A DNA stretch of 64,000 nt from CAVYXF01 sp963772335 (GCA_963772335.1 CAVYXF010000010.1:186001-250000), one strand, 5' to 3'; positions 8,564 to 17,725 are shown, numbered from the stretch's first letter. The notes: a model not told the origin generated them from the sequence alone. Translations and numbers: made by a program.

Positions 8564-9940
8564 TCAGGCCGCGACCGCTTCGGGAAAGGCCGCGCGCTTC
8601 AATGCGGGCAGACAGAAGAACAGCGTCGCGGTGCGCGCGATGTAGTGCACCATCAGCGATGCCCAAAGCCCGTGATTGCCAAAAGCCGGCGTCAGCACTG
8701 CCCAGGCGGCGAGGAAAATCGCAAGGCTCAGAAGCATCATATTGCGCATGTCGCGTGTGCGCGTCGCGCCGACGAAAATCCCGTCAAGCTGAAAGCAGGT
8801 CACGCCCATCACCGGCGCCGCGACAGCCCAGGGCAGGTAGGTGCGCGCGGTCTCGCGAACGGCCGTATTGGTGGTCACGGCATCGATCATGGCGCCGCCG
8901 GCTACCGCGTAGAAGAGGCTCACCACCAGCGCGATGCTGGCCGCCAGCACCGATGAGAACCAGATCGCCTCGCGGAAACGCGCGATGCGGCCCTGTCCGA
9001 TGGCCCGGCCGGCGAGCACTTCGGTGGCGAAAGCGAAGCCGTCGAGCAGATAGGCCGAGACATTGAGAAACTGCACCAGCACCTCATTGGCCGCCAGGAT
9101 GACATCGCCGGCGCGGGCGGCCTGGGCGGTGAAGAAGGTGAAGGCGAACAACAGCGATAAGGTGCGCACCAGCAGGTCGGCATTGACCGCCAGCATGCGC
9201 ACGAGCCGGGTGCGATCCAGCACCGCCTGCCAGGTGAGCTTTGCGGCATCCTGGCCGGCTTGACCGAGCGCGAGCCAGAGGCCGAAGCTGGCCGCCAGCG
9301 CCTCGGCGATCAAGGTGCCGAGCGCAACGCCCGGAACGCCCCAGCCGAAACCGCTCACCAATATCAGATTGAGGACGATGTTCGCTCCGTTCAGCGCGAG
9401 CTGGAGGAACAGCGCCGTACGGGTCTTGCCGAGGCCAATGAACCAGCCGAGCAGCGCGTAATTGGCGAGCGCGAACGGTGCGCTCCAGATACGGAACGCA
9501 AAATAGCTGCGTGCGCCTTCTTCGACCGCGGCGCTGGCCGGGATGAGGGTGAAGGAGAGCCAGGCAAGCGGCCATTGCAGAAGGATCAGACTTGAGCCCG
9601 CGATGCCCGCGATCAGCAGAGCGCGCGCAAGGATCGCAACGGTTTCGGGCTTGTCTCCCGCGCCGGCTGCCTGGGCGGTGAGGCCTGTCGTTCCCATCCG
9701 CAGGAAGCCGAAGGTCCAGAACATCAGCGAGAACACGGTCGCACCGATCGCGACCGCCCCGATCAGATGCGCCTCGCCGAGCTGGCCGATGACCGCGGTA
9801 TTGGTGACGCCAAGCAGCGGCGTCGTCACGTTGGAGAGCACGATCGGCAGGCTGAGCGCCAGAACGCGCCCGTAGGTCAACGGCTCCTCTGGAGGAGGAG
9901 TAGAGCGGGCGCCCTCGCCCTCGACCCTGTCCGCGCTCAA
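8564..9940 (-). CDS. MATE-family multidrug/metabolite exporter (DinF-like)
   Basis: An integral inner-membrane antiporter of 458 residues, with about 12 hydrophobic segments in two homologous MatE halves (roughly residues 25-190 and 240-420). The first half begins LALSLPIVLSNVTTPLLGVTNTAVIGQLG, typical of the DinF branch. The only plausible start is TTG at 9940, whose last bases form the TGA stop of the preceding small gene (TTGA overlap), so translation is probably coupled. The substrate cannot be inferred. It is convergent with the GntR gene. Confidence 0.9.
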   Translation of the reverse strand: MSADRVEGEGARSTPPPEEPLTYGRVLALSLPIVLSNVTTPLLGVTNTAVIGQLGEAHLIGAVAIGATVFSLMFWTFGFLRMGTTGLTAQAAGAGDKPETVAILARALLIAGIAGSSLILLQWPLAWLSFTLIPASAAVEEGARSYFAFRIWSAPFALANYALLGWFIGLGKTRTALFLQLALNGANIVLNLILVSGFGWGVPGVALGTLIAEALAASFGLWLALGQAGQDAAKLTWQAVLDRTRLVRMLAVNADLLVRTLSLLFAFTFFTAQAARAGDVILAANEVLVQFLNVSAYLLDGFAFATEVLAGRAIGQGRIARFREAIWFSSVLAASIALVVSLFYAVAGGAMIDAVTTNTAVRETARTYLPWAVAAPVMGVTCFQLDGIFVGATRTRDMRNMMLLSLAIFLAAWAVLTPAFGNHGLWASLMVHYIARTATLFFCLPALKRAAFPEAVAA

Positions 9941-10221
9941 GAGCGCGATGTCCGTCCGCTATTGTCCCCGCCCATGAATTTGAAGAGGCGCACGATAACC
10001 CAGATCGGAATTACGATGATGGCGCCGAGGAAGAAATACTGGAAGGCGGTCTCGACCCAACTCCAGCCATATTCGGAGATGGCCCTGAGCACGTCGGGCA
10101 GGCTGCGCAGCAGATCAGCCGGGTTGATCCCCGCAGCACGCAGCACGATGCCGGTGATGATGCAGATGATCACCAGCCTCAATATTACGGCGAGCGGATT
10201 GCCGCCGAAAAACTTCTCCAT
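9937..10221 (-). CDS. Small membrane protein, DUF6460-like
   Basis: A 94-residue protein with two hydrophobic segments (about 10-30, LAVILRLVIICIITGIVLRAA, and 58-80, FQYFFLGAIIVIPIWVIVRLF) and the pattern GINPADLLRSLPDVLRAI between them. It resembles a conserved Hyphomicrobiales family that I recall as DUF6460; the name is from memory. The ATG at 10221 has CGGAG upstream. The stop overlaps the TTG start of the MATE exporter by four bases, indicating an operon. Function unknown. Confidence 0.7.
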   Translation of the reverse strand: MEKFFGGNPLAVILRLVIICIITGIVLRAAGINPADLLRSLPDVLRAISEYGWSWVETAFQYFFLGAIIVIPIWVIVRLFKFMGGDNSGRTSRS

Positions 10222-10623
10222 TGCTCACTCCGTCCGGGCCAGCCCTGCGCGGATTCCTTCCCACCCTTTTGCGGGCAAACAGGCCCATGGTCAATCCCAT
10301 CGCGTATGATATAGGGCAGGAGACAAGGCCAGCCTGATGACGTCGCCAAGGCAGGCCGGTTGATCCGGTAAAGTGCGGATTGCGAGCAGAGTTATTCACC
10401 TGTTATTCCCACGCCACAGGTGAGGCTTTACCGTTTCCGGACAAGTGCTTGCCGCCGCGACGTTACGGGAATTTTCTCGCCTAGGTGCTTTTTCGTAACA
10501 TTGGCGCGTGCGAATCAGGCATGATCGACGTATTGAATGATGAGATGCCCGTCAACAAGTGCACTGTTTAGCGCGGGCATTGCTGCTCCCCTTAAGTTGA
10601 GCGCAAAAGAGGCCGTAATATCC
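10222..10623. other. Intergenic region with two short inverted repeats
   Basis: This divergent gap of about 400 bases separates the small membrane protein (minus strand) from the PdeM-like gene (plus strand). It holds the dyad TCACCTGT (10396-10403) / ACAGGTGA (10416-10423) and the looser pair GTTACG (from 10463) / CGTAAC (to 10499). No open frame with coding character was seen, and no clear promoter pair. Confidence 0.3.
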
Positions 10624-11361
10624 ATGCATCACGCAGTTTATCTGCGGCGCAGCGAGGATGATCTCCTCAACTCCGGCTCTTGTCGGGTATTGCTGTGCGG
10701 CAAGGCTTTTATTGCCGACCGCAGTGGCGCCCTCTACTGGCCTGCTGAAAAAACACTGATCGTCTCCGATCTTCACCTGGAGAGAGGCTCCTACCTCAGC
10801 GAGGACGGGGTCGTGCTTCCCCCCTACGATACGGGGTCGTCGTTCGAGAAGCTCGAAGAGGCGCTGGACCGCTATGATCCGCTGCGCGTGATTGCGCTTG
10901 GCGAAAGCTTCTGCGCAGGCGAAGGCGCGCGCCTCTCCGCTCATGATGCGGACTGGCTCTACGATCTGATGGAAGACCGCGAGTGGTTCTGGGTCAGCGG
11001 CCCGGACCGTAGCACAATTCCGGAGAGCGTCGGCGGGACCGCGGTGCCGCACCTCACCCTCGGGGGCATCAAATTCCGCTTCGAGCCGGTACGGGCACCC
11101 GTCAGCCACGAGATTGCCGGCCGCATGCATCCGGTCGCGCAGATCTCTGAGTTTGGGCACACAGTGCGCGGACGCTGCTTCGTCTCCAACGGCATGCGGC
11201 TGGTGCTGCCTTCGATTGGCGCCTATTCGGCCGGTGCCAATGTGCTCGACAAAGCCTTCGATCCGCTGCTTGGCCATGAGGGGCTGTTCGTCTGGATGGT
11301 CCATTCCGGCCGCGTGCTCCAGGTGGCCTCCGGCCAGCTGCTCGAAGAGGTTGCGGCTTAG
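10624..11361 (+). CDS. PdeM-like metallophosphoesterase with eroded metal-binding motifs
   Basis: About 245 residues, clearly of the PdeM family (ligase-associated DNA-damage-response phosphoesterase): GALYWPAEKTLIVSDLHLERGS, then VVLPPYDTGSSFEKLEEALDRYDPLRVIALGESF. Of the five calcineurin-type motifs, the first (D49-x-H51) is intact. The usual GD is GE (93-94), the usual GNHD is GPDR (126-129) and the usual GHxH is GRMH (166-169). Loss of the bridging Asp, the Asn/His pair and one His suggests a protein without normal hydrolase activity. The usual partners (LhgO-like ligase and helicase) are not next to it. The start is uncertain: 10624 is chosen by family alignment, with a weak GAGG 13 bases upstream; 10537 is also open. 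Confidence 0.8.
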   Translation: MHHAVYLRRSEDDLLNSGSCRVLLCGKAFIADRSGALYWPAEKTLIVSDLHLERGSYLSEDGVVLPPYDTGSSFEKLEEALDRYDPLRVIALGESFCAGEGARLSAHDADWLYDLMEDREWFWVSGPDRSTIPESVGGTAVPHLTLGGIKFRFEPVRAPVSHEIAGRMHPVAQISEFGHTVRGRCFVSNGMRLVLPSIGAYSAGANVLDKAFDPLLGHEGLFVWMVHSGRVLQVASGQLLEEVAA

Positions 11362-11420
11362 CTGGGCCTGCGGTCGCGGGCGGCGGCCGCAAGCCAACAG
11401 CAGCACGCTTCCCTGCGCGC

Positions 11421-12224
11421 TCAGTTCCGGCTGAACAGCGTCCAGCCCAGCAGTCCGCAGGCAACGGCGACGATCACCGACAGCACGCCGTAAAGCCAAG
11501 GCTGATTATAAGCGAGCGCGGTGAGTTCGCGTTCGATGCCGGCTTTGTGGACGAAGAGCGCCGTGTTGCTCTGGCTCAGCAGCTTCCCTTGGTGAAACAA
11601 ATAGACGTCGGCCTTGTAGGTTCCCACCCTTACCTTCGCCGGCAAAGTGATCGTGCCGCGGAACAGGCTGGTGCCGAGAAATGCCACGGCGAATGGCTGG
11701 ATAACATAGAGCCGTTCCTTCTGCTTCGCCTCTATAATGGCATTCTCGAACGCGTCGGGCGCAGGGGCTGCATCGCCGCTCTGCGGCTTCGGATTGAATT
11801 CGATACCATGCCGGCGCAGGATGCTCTCGTCCGCAATCTCATCGAGCGGCCGCGTCGAAAGCGCGGCATAGAAGCTTGGCACCTGCTCGAATGATTCCGA
11901 ACGGCCATTCACCCAGATCCCGGCAACACGCTCTTTCTCCCGCGCCACCACCGTCTCGGACGGCCCGCGAATTACGATGATGATGTCGTAATAGCCGGAA
12001 TTGGCAGCCACCTGGCGGCTGTTGTCCACCGCCCCGAACACCGTAAGTCGCGCACCGGTGAAATCCGATTCGATCGCAATATCGCGGTCTGAAGTGTCGG
12101 CCTGGATTGTCTCGCGCTGGGCATGGGCGGCAGCCGGCAACCAGAACACGAAGAACAGCAAAAGTAAAAAGACCCGCGCGCCGGCACGGGCCTTGATGGA
12201 TTGCCGCGGCACGGCCCGGGCCAT
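11421..12224 (-). CDS. TIGR02186 (Alph_Pro_TM) membrane-anchored protein
   Basis: A 267-residue alphaproteobacterial protein. A signal segment (VFLLLLFFVFWLPAAAHA, residues ~17-35) precedes the exported domain, beginning ETIQADTSDRDIAIESDFTGARLTVFGAV, the typical TIGR02186 opening. A C-terminal helix (LYGVLSVIVAVACGLLGWTLF) anchors it with most of the protein in the periplasm. The ATG at 12224 lies four bases after the stop of the TSUP transporter, with GGGAG inside the end of that gene. The family is nearly always found next to TauE/SafE-type transporters, so an accessory role in that export is likely but not demonstrated. Confidence 0.88.
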   Translation of the reverse strand: MARAVPRQSIKARAGARVFLLLLFFVFWLPAAAHAQRETIQADTSDRDIAIESDFTGARLTVFGAVDNSRQVAANSGYYDIIIVIRGPSETVVAREKERVAGIWVNGRSESFEQVPSFYAALSTRPLDEIADESILRRHGIEFNPKPQSGDAAPAPDAFENAIIEAKQKERLYVIQPFAVAFLGTSLFRGTITLPAKVRVGTYKADVYLFHQGKLLSQSNTALFVHKAGIERELTALAYNQPWLYGVLSVIVAVACGLLGWTLFSRN

Positions 12225-12228
12225 CGCG

Positions 12229-13155
12229 TTAGGCTCCCGTCGTGATGGTATCGATGGCAAAAGGCGCCGGCGGCTCAAGGAAGAGATCGAAAATGAGGCG
12301 GATACACACACCGAGCACCAGTATCGCAAGCAGCGCCCTCAGTTGCTCGCCGCGCAGTTTCTGGCCCGCGCTCGCGCCGAACTGTGCGCCGATCACGCCG
12401 CCGACCATCAGCACGAAGGCGAGCAGCAGATCGACGGCCTGATTCGTGGCCGCGTGGAAAATCGTCGTGAGGCCGGCAACGAAGATCACCTGGAACAGCG
12501 AGGTGCCGATCACGACTCGCGTCGGCATATGCAGCAGATAGATCATCGCTGGCACCATGATGAAACCGCCGCCAACCCCCAGTACGCCAGACAGCAGACC
12601 GACGACGATGCCGATGACGAACGGCGGAATGGCGCTGATATAGAGCTTGGAGCGGGGGAAGCGTAGCCGCAGCGGCAGGCCATGCACCCAGCTGTGCCGG
12701 CCCGAGCGGCGCGTGGAGAGCGATATCCCCAGATGCGCTTTGCGCATGGCGTTCAGGCTCTCGATGAGCATCAACATGCCGATGCTGCTTAGGAAAACCG
12801 CATAGAGCAGAGCGATGGTGAGATCGATATGTCCGGTCGACTTGAGCAACCGCACGAGCTGCACGCCGATGAACGCGCCGATGACGCCGCCGACGAGCAT
12901 CACCGTGCCCATCTTCATGTCAACATTGCCGCGGCGCCACTGGCTAAGTGTGCCGGAAACCGAGGAGGCAACCACCTGGTTTGCGCCAGTTGCCACGGCC
13001 ACCGCTGTGGGAATGCCCATCAGCATGAGTAGTGGCGTGATCAGAAAACCGCCGCCGATGCCGAACATGCCGGACAGGAAGCCGACCGCGGTACCCATGC
13101 CGAACATGGTGAAGACATTCACCGAAGTCTCGGCGATCGGCAGATAGATCTGCAT
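12229..13155 (-). CDS. TSUP-family anion exporter (TauE/SafE)
   Basis: An inner-membrane transporter of 308 residues with eight or so hydrophobic segments. The duplicated family motif is plain: SGMFGIGGGFLITPLL near residue 30 and SGVLGVGGGFIMVPAM near residue 190. TSUP proteins move sulfite, sulfonates or other small organic acids. Its coupling with TIGR02186 is a standing alphaproteobacterial pair. I chose the ATG at 13155; a GTG two codons upstream (13161) is equally possible, since neither has a good ribosome site. The substrate is not known; the sulfate-activation gene lies 10 kb away and need not be connected. Confidence 0.9.
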   Translation of the reverse strand: MQIYLPIAETSVNVFTMFGMGTAVGFLSGMFGIGGGFLITPLLMLMGIPTAVAVATGANQVVASSVSGTLSQWRRGNVDMKMGTVMLVGGVIGAFIGVQLVRLLKSTGHIDLTIALLYAVFLSSIGMLMLIESLNAMRKAHLGISLSTRRSGRHSWVHGLPLRLRFPRSKLYISAIPPFVIGIVVGLLSGVLGVGGGFIMVPAMIYLLHMPTRVVIGTSLFQVIFVAGLTTIFHAATNQAVDLLLAFVLMVGGVIGAQFGASAGQKLRGEQLRALLAILVLGVCIRLIFDLFLEPPAPFAIDTITTGA

Positions 13156-13325
13156 GGGCACACCACGGAATGACTACGCACCAAAGGTGCTGCCGGAGCC
13201 AATTCTGGGAGGTACTGCGGCTCCCAGGGAAAAGTTGTGCCGATAAAACAGCGAGAGGCTCGCCACGTCAATGCGAGCCTCTGTCGCCATCTGGCCCTGC
13301 CCCACTGGAGGAGCAGCTTTTCGCG

Positions 13326-16139
13326 TCAAAGTGGCAGAAATGCCATTTTCACAATCAGGCCTTCCGAGATCTCGCCGGTCGGCGTCAGGCCGGTCCGGCG
13401 CTGGAAGCTACGGATCGCAGCCTGGGTGCGTGGGCCCGGCACGCCGTCGATCGGGCCCGGATCATAGCCCATCTGCTTCAGGAGGCGCTGCGCTTCTGCG
13501 ACCATCAACGTCACGCCCGAACCTTTGGCCAGTACGGCAATATCCGTGTTCCAGGAAGCTGCGCTCATCACCGCCGCGCTCGCCGGAGCGACAGACGTTG
13601 CGGCGGAGGTCTCGTGACCGTTTTCGGTGCCCGCCGGGGGCTCCGGCGCGATCCGGTTGGCAATCTCAGACCGGGGCTTCGGCGTCCACCCCCTCACGAG
13701 GCCGTCGGCACGCTGGCGCTCGGCGGGCGAAAGCATCCGCGCGACTTCGTCGCGCTTCTGCACCGCCCTCTCGTCGCGCTGGCGCGCAGCAAGAGCAAAC
13801 CAGACATAGGCGTCGACCGAGCTTTTCGGCAGACCGAGGCCGTTCTGGTAGAGAACGCCGAGATTGAACTGGCTATCGAGGAGACCGTATGCCGCGGCTT
13901 CCTTGAACCATTTCGCCGCCGTGAGATAGTTCACAGAACGCCGGTTCGGCGAGGTGGCAAGGACCGCCAGATTGTGCATCGCCTTGACATGCCCCTGCCG
14001 GGCGGCACGCTCATACCATGTCTCTGCCTCCGCAAGATTGCGGGGAACACCCTGACCCAGCTCATACAGTGTCGCGAGCCGGTATTGCGAGGGGGCGTGA
14101 CCGCCTTCCGCAGCGCGCCGGAACCAGCGCGCCGCCTTCGAGAGACGGTCGCCGCCGGAGAGATTCGTCTCGCCGTCAGCACCGGCGAGATAACTCTGAC
14201 CGACCGAGAATTGCGCCTCCATATCGCCCTTCACGGCAGCTTCGCGGAAGGTGTTGTCGGTGGCCGGCTCGGCAGGCGACTGCGGCTTCGCTGCCAAAGC
14301 GGCAGGCTCCAGAGCCTTGCTCGCGACCCAAAGCTGGAGCGGCTTAGCGCTCAAGGGCGGCGCAGCGGGGGTTGAGCCGGTGACGATCGGTACGGCGCCC
14401 GCATCACGCGCAAGAGCTGGCGTGCTCGCGGCGGCTGCGCTGGTTTTGCCCGGCGCGGGATCGGCTTTCGGCGTGGCCGCGGTTTTCGGTGCGCCGCCGA
14501 CGTCCAGCGTCACCGTGGGCTTGCTCTCGATCAGCGTCCATTCCTTGGCTTTGAGGAACAGCATGATCGCGCCGGCAAGCAGCAGGATGGCCATCGCGAT
14601 GATCAGACCGGCGCGGGAGGTATGGCTGTCCTCGTCGGGCAGGAACTCGCCATAGGGGATTTGATAGCGCACTGGCCCGGGCCGGGAAGGCGCGCTGCGG
14701 CTTTGGCCGTCGGCGAGGCGAGCGGCACGGTGGGCTGCTGCAATCATGTCGCTGTCGTAGTCATCGTCAAGGTCAGAGGGTTGGCGATTGAGGTAACTCT
14801 CAAGCTCATCACGCGACGAATGCTGGCTTCGTTCCGGTTTTGCCTGCGGCGGAACGACTGCCGGCCGAACGATTGGCCGGGTGGTTTCCTTCAGCACGAT
14901 TTCGATCTGGCCGAGGCGGTCCTCGGTGCTCCGGGTGAGCATGCGCGATTGCACGGTGAGGTGCGCGACTTCCCGGCTGAGCTGATCGAGACGCTCCGAG
15001 GAGGTGTTGCGTGCAAGCTCCGCGACATCACGGCCAAGCTGATCCAGTCGCTCCGCCGGATTGCGGCGGGCAAGCTCCGCGACTTCCCGGCCGAGCGTAT
15101 CGAGCCGCTCGGTGGGATTGCTCCGCTCGATTTTTTCGCCAAGCCGCGCAATGACGATGCCGGCCGTCGCACGTGCCAGATTTTCGCCCGTCCCCTTGGC
15201 GACGATCTCCAGCCCTTTCGCGGTGGCGGAGATTGCGGCATGGGATTGGGCGACGAGAGCGCTGAGGCGATCGATCCGTGCTTCTACGCCTTTAATGCGT
15301 TCGTTGCTCACCGCCTGCCACGCCTTGCCGTCGGCGAGGTAGTCGGCAAGCGCCTTGAGGCTCTCCTCCAGCGGGCGCGGATCGCGCGCCGTCTCACGCG
15401 CGGCGAGCCGCTCCATCAGTTGACCGAATTGGGCTTCCAGCGCCTCGATGCGTTTCAGCGGCACCTCTTCCGCGAGCCGGTCGATCGAGGTCCGCAAGAC
15501 GGCGAAGCGCTCCTCGAACCATGCCCGGTCCAGGACCGGCAAGCTCGGGGATTTGTGCTGGGGCTGGGGGTGCTCGGGATCTGCCTCGGGCTGTGGCTGA
15601 CGTGCCCCGGGCGGGCCCTGTTCGAGATGGCGCGACAACTCGGCCGTGACCGGCTCACGGGCCATTGGTTGCTGCGATACGGGTTGGGCCGGCTCGGCGC
15701 TCGTGGTGCTTTCCTTGAGCAGGTCGGCATGGAGATAGCTGGAGAGCTCGTTCAGCCGTTGCGTCAGGCTCGGATCCGGCTGGTGGTCGGCTGCCGGTGC
15801 ATGCGGCAGCGAAGGCTTGATAAGCTGTGAGCCAAATCCTGGATGGGGGTGAGAGGCGGCTGCGGAATTCGGCTCGGCAATCGCCTCCTGCGCGTCCTGC
15901 GGCAGCATTGCGAGGCGCGCTTCGAGATTGCGCAGCGCCTGATTGCCGATTTCGCGAAAGCCGTGGATCTCGGCCAAATAGCGCCGCAACAGGGCTGTCG
16001 CCTCTGGATCGTGCGCGCTGTTGGGGTGTGCCTTATGCGCATCGGGCTGGGCAGGGTCGATTACGGCTTCGCTTAGCGGCGGCCTGCCCGGGGAGGAGGG
16101 AAAGGGCGATTTTGCCCCTGCGCTGGCGGTTGGTTTCAT
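13326..16139 (-). CDS. PodJ-like Sel1-repeat, coiled-coil, peptidoglycan-binding membrane protein
   Basis: A 937-residue single-pass protein. Residues 1-330: cytoplasmic, rich in Pro, Gln and charged residues. About 340-395: three tandem 18-residue units built on ERLDxLGREVAELARR, predicted coiled coil. About 510-530: membrane helix (AGLIIAMAILLLAGAIMLFL). About 640-790: Sel1/TPR-like repeats (AARWFRRAAEGGHAPSQYRLATLY, AETWYERAARQGHVKAMHNLA, AAKWFKEAAAYGLLDSQFNLGVLYQNG). About 876-937: a peptidoglycan-binding domain (AQRLLKQMGYDPGPIDGVPG). The order matches Caulobacter PodJ and related Hyphomicrobiales polarity factors, so a role at the pole or division site is inferred; orthology to podJ is not certain. 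Confidence 0.82.
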   Translation of the reverse strand: MKPTASAGAKSPFPSSPGRPPLSEAVIDPAQPDAHKAHPNSAHDPEATALLRRYLAEIHGFREIGNQALRNLEARLAMLPQDAQEAIAEPNSAAASHPHPGFGSQLIKPSLPHAPAADHQPDPSLTQRLNELSSYLHADLLKESTTSAEPAQPVSQQPMAREPVTAELSRHLEQGPPGARQPQPEADPEHPQPQHKSPSLPVLDRAWFEERFAVLRTSIDRLAEEVPLKRIEALEAQFGQLMERLAARETARDPRPLEESLKALADYLADGKAWQAVSNERIKGVEARIDRLSALVAQSHAAISATAKGLEIVAKGTGENLARATAGIVIARLGEKIERSNPTERLDTLGREVAELARRNPAERLDQLGRDVAELARNTSSERLDQLSREVAHLTVQSRMLTRSTEDRLGQIEIVLKETTRPIVRPAVVPPQAKPERSQHSSRDELESYLNRQPSDLDDDYDSDMIAAAHRAARLADGQSRSAPSRPGPVRYQIPYGEFLPDEDSHTSRAGLIIAMAILLLAGAIMLFLKAKEWTLIESKPTVTLDVGGAPKTAATPKADPAPGKTSAAAASTPALARDAGAVPIVTGSTPAAPPLSAKPLQLWVASKALEPAALAAKPQSPAEPATDNTFREAAVKGDMEAQFSVGQSYLAGADGETNLSGGDRLSKAARWFRRAAEGGHAPSQYRLATLYELGQGVPRNLAEAETWYERAARQGHVKAMHNLAVLATSPNRRSVNYLTAAKWFKEAAAYGLLDSQFNLGVLYQNGLGLPKSSVDAYVWFALAARQRDERAVQKRDEVARMLSPAERQRADGLVRGWTPKPRSEIANRIAPEPPAGTENGHETSAATSVAPASAAVMSAASWNTDIAVLAKGSGVTLMVAEAQRLLKQMGYDPGPIDGVPGPRTQAAIRSFQRRTGLTPTGEISEGLIVKMAFLPL

Positions 16140-16476
16140 GGCACTTCCTGATGCGCATCCGGTTGAATGTGCGCTGCGCCCAGTGCAGAGAGGTTTCTCG
16201 CAAGCTGCAGGAAAGCCCGGCCGTTCTGGGAGCGCATTCGGAACCCGTGACGCGACGAAACGAATTCTTTTTCAAGCTTCTGCGCCGGCCAGTAAAAAAT
16301 CAGTAAAGCGTGTGAGGAATTCTCAAAAAATGTATCAATCCGAGACATGTGTGATAGGTCTGACCGCCGTCTCGGGCGATCCACGCACAATTCCCCCGCG
16401 CGGCTTGAGCAGGCCGGCAAAATCTGAAAAACTCGGGGTCCCTGCAAGCCAGCCAGGACCAGAACGTTCAGCTCTC
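16140..16476. other. Intergenic region, nothing recognised
   Basis: This divergent gap of about 337 bases separates the PodJ-like gene from yjbQ. A plus-strand frame is open across it in phase with yjbQ but shows no family similarity and no ribosome site, so I treat it as non-coding. No clear promoter or hairpin was seen. Confidence 0.3.
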
Positions 16477-16968
16477 ATGAAAAGCAAACCGACGATGTCC
16501 ATTCCCACATCGGCTTCGGCCGACAAGGCTCTCAGCTTGGCGAACGGGGTGCTTACCGTGCACACGCGCGGTCCCGGTCTCACGGAGATTACCGAGGAAA
16601 TCCGCAGCTGGCTGAGGGAGATCGGCGCATCGGAAGGGCTCTTGACGGTATTCATCGCCCATACATCCGCCTCACTTACCATTCAGGAAAATGCTGACCC
16701 GGATGTCCGCCGCGACCTCGTCGATGCGCTGAGCCGCTTAGCGCCGGAAAGCCAGTCTTACCGGCATTCCGCCGAGGGTCCGGATGATATGCCGGCACAT
16801 ATCAAAGCGCTGCTGACTTCGGTGAGCTTGTCGATTCCCGTGGTGGAGGGCCGCACAGCGCTTGGCACTTGGCAGGGGGTGTATGTCATAGAGCATCGTG
16901 CTCGCCAGCACGATCGGCGGGTGGAGCTGCACTTCATCGGTGTGCGCGATGTGCCGGGCGCTCGTTGA
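16477..16968 (+). CDS. YjbQ/UPF0047 family protein (secondary thiamine-phosphate synthase-like)
   Basis: A 163-residue protein of the compact trimeric YjbQ fold. The motifs FIAHTSASLTIQENADPDVRRDL and GTWQGVYVIEH, then VELHFIG near the end, carry the conserved His and Glu residues. The E. coli homologue has a weak thiamine-phosphate synthase activity in vivo; the true role of the family is unsettled. I chose the ATG at 16477; ATG at 16495 is also possible and would drop only six residues. It probably stands alone, with cpdR 170 bases downstream. Confidence 0.9.
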   Translation: MKSKPTMSIPTSASADKALSLANGVLTVHTRGPGLTEITEEIRSWLREIGASEGLLTVFIAHTSASLTIQENADPDVRRDLVDALSRLAPESQSYRHSAEGPDDMPAHIKALLTSVSLSIPVVEGRTALGTWQGVYVIEHRARQHDRRVELHFIGVRDVPGAR

Positions 16969-17138
16969 CCCGCTCGCGGCTGTTACGACTTTTTAACCCT
17001 GACGAGTAAGGTTAATGTTACGAGAAGGCTGCGTTCCTGCTAAGCGTTTGGTAATTCTATCTAACAGCAGGTTACAACGCGATGTAAATCCGGAACATTG
17101 CTGGCAAAAGATCAACATATAACCTTCCGAACCGAAAC

Positions 17139-17498
17139 ATGCCCCAAATATTGCTCGCCGAAGACGACAAATCCATGCGCCGCTTCTTGGTAAAGGCGCT
17201 GGAGCGTGCTGGTTACCATGTGGTTGCGTTTGACAATGGCGCCGAGGCATTCGAGGCTTTACAGGCCACGCGTTTTACGCTCTTGCTGACCGACATCGTA
17301 ATGCCGGAGATGGACGGCATCGAGCTGGCGAAACGCGCCTCGGAGCTGCAGCCCGACATGAAGATCATGTTCATCACGGGCTTTGCGGCCGTTGCGCTGC
17401 ACCCGGATGCCAAGGCTCCGCGGGAGGCGCGCATTCTCTCCAAGCCGGTGCATCTGCGCGAGCTGGTTCAGGAAGTCGACCGGCTCTTGGCTGCCTGA
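17139..17498 (+). CDS. cpdR: CpdR-type single-domain response regulator
   Basis: A 119-residue receiver domain with no output domain: acidic pair E8/D9/D10 (LLAEDDKSM), phospho-acceptor D52 (LLLTDIVMPEMDG), T80 (MFITGFAAVAL) and K102 (ILSKPVHL). FITGFAAVAL is distinctive for CpdR. In Caulobacter and rhizobia, unphosphorylated CpdR takes ClpXP to the pole and triggers degradation of cell-cycle proteins; phosphorylation by the CckA-ChpT relay switches it off. The upstream 170 bases contain TTAA words at 16993 and 17012, but their spacing does not make a CtrA box. Confidence 0.92.
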   Translation: MPQILLAEDDKSMRRFLVKALERAGYHVVAFDNGAEAFEALQATRFTLLLTDIVMPEMDGIELAKRASELQPDMKIMFITGFAAVALHPDAKAPREARILSKPVHLRELVQEVDRLLAA

Positions 17499-17550
17499 TA
17501 CCGCGGCTACGCCGACGTCCTTTTTGCTGTTTACCGCGAGGGGCGCGCGC

Positions 17551-17725
17551 AAGCAATCCACAACGGCCATAAGGGCTTGAGTGGATTGCTTTGCGTTTTA
17601 TGGCCCACGAGCCGCGTCCGATCGGCGATTTCGACGCCTGGCGCCAGCTATCGTTTGCGAACCCCGCTTGTCAAGCGGGGTGAAGCAATCCACCAGCAGG
17701 CATAATTGCTTGTGGGGGATTGCGT
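17551..17725. repeat. Two copies of a palindromic intergenic repeat flanking a perfect hairpin
   Basis: Copy 1 (17551-17591): AAGCAATCCAC and its exact complement GTGGATTGCTT, 19 bases apart. Copy 2 (17683-17722): AAGCAATCCAC again, with a loop resembling copy 1 (GGCATAATTGCTTG versus GGCCATAAGGGCTTG) and a weaker second arm GGGGGATTGC. Between them lies a hairpin with 10-base arms ACCCCGCTTG / CAAGCGGGGT (17661-17681) and a one-base loop. This resembles the REP-like repeats scattered between genes in many alphaproteobacteria. The rest of the 300-base gap (17499-17801) has no gene. Confidence 0.65.

Noticed and set aside
16990..17020. Possible CtrA box before cpdR
   Set aside because: TTAA words at 16993 and 17012 are 15 bases apart, not the 7 of a CtrA site.
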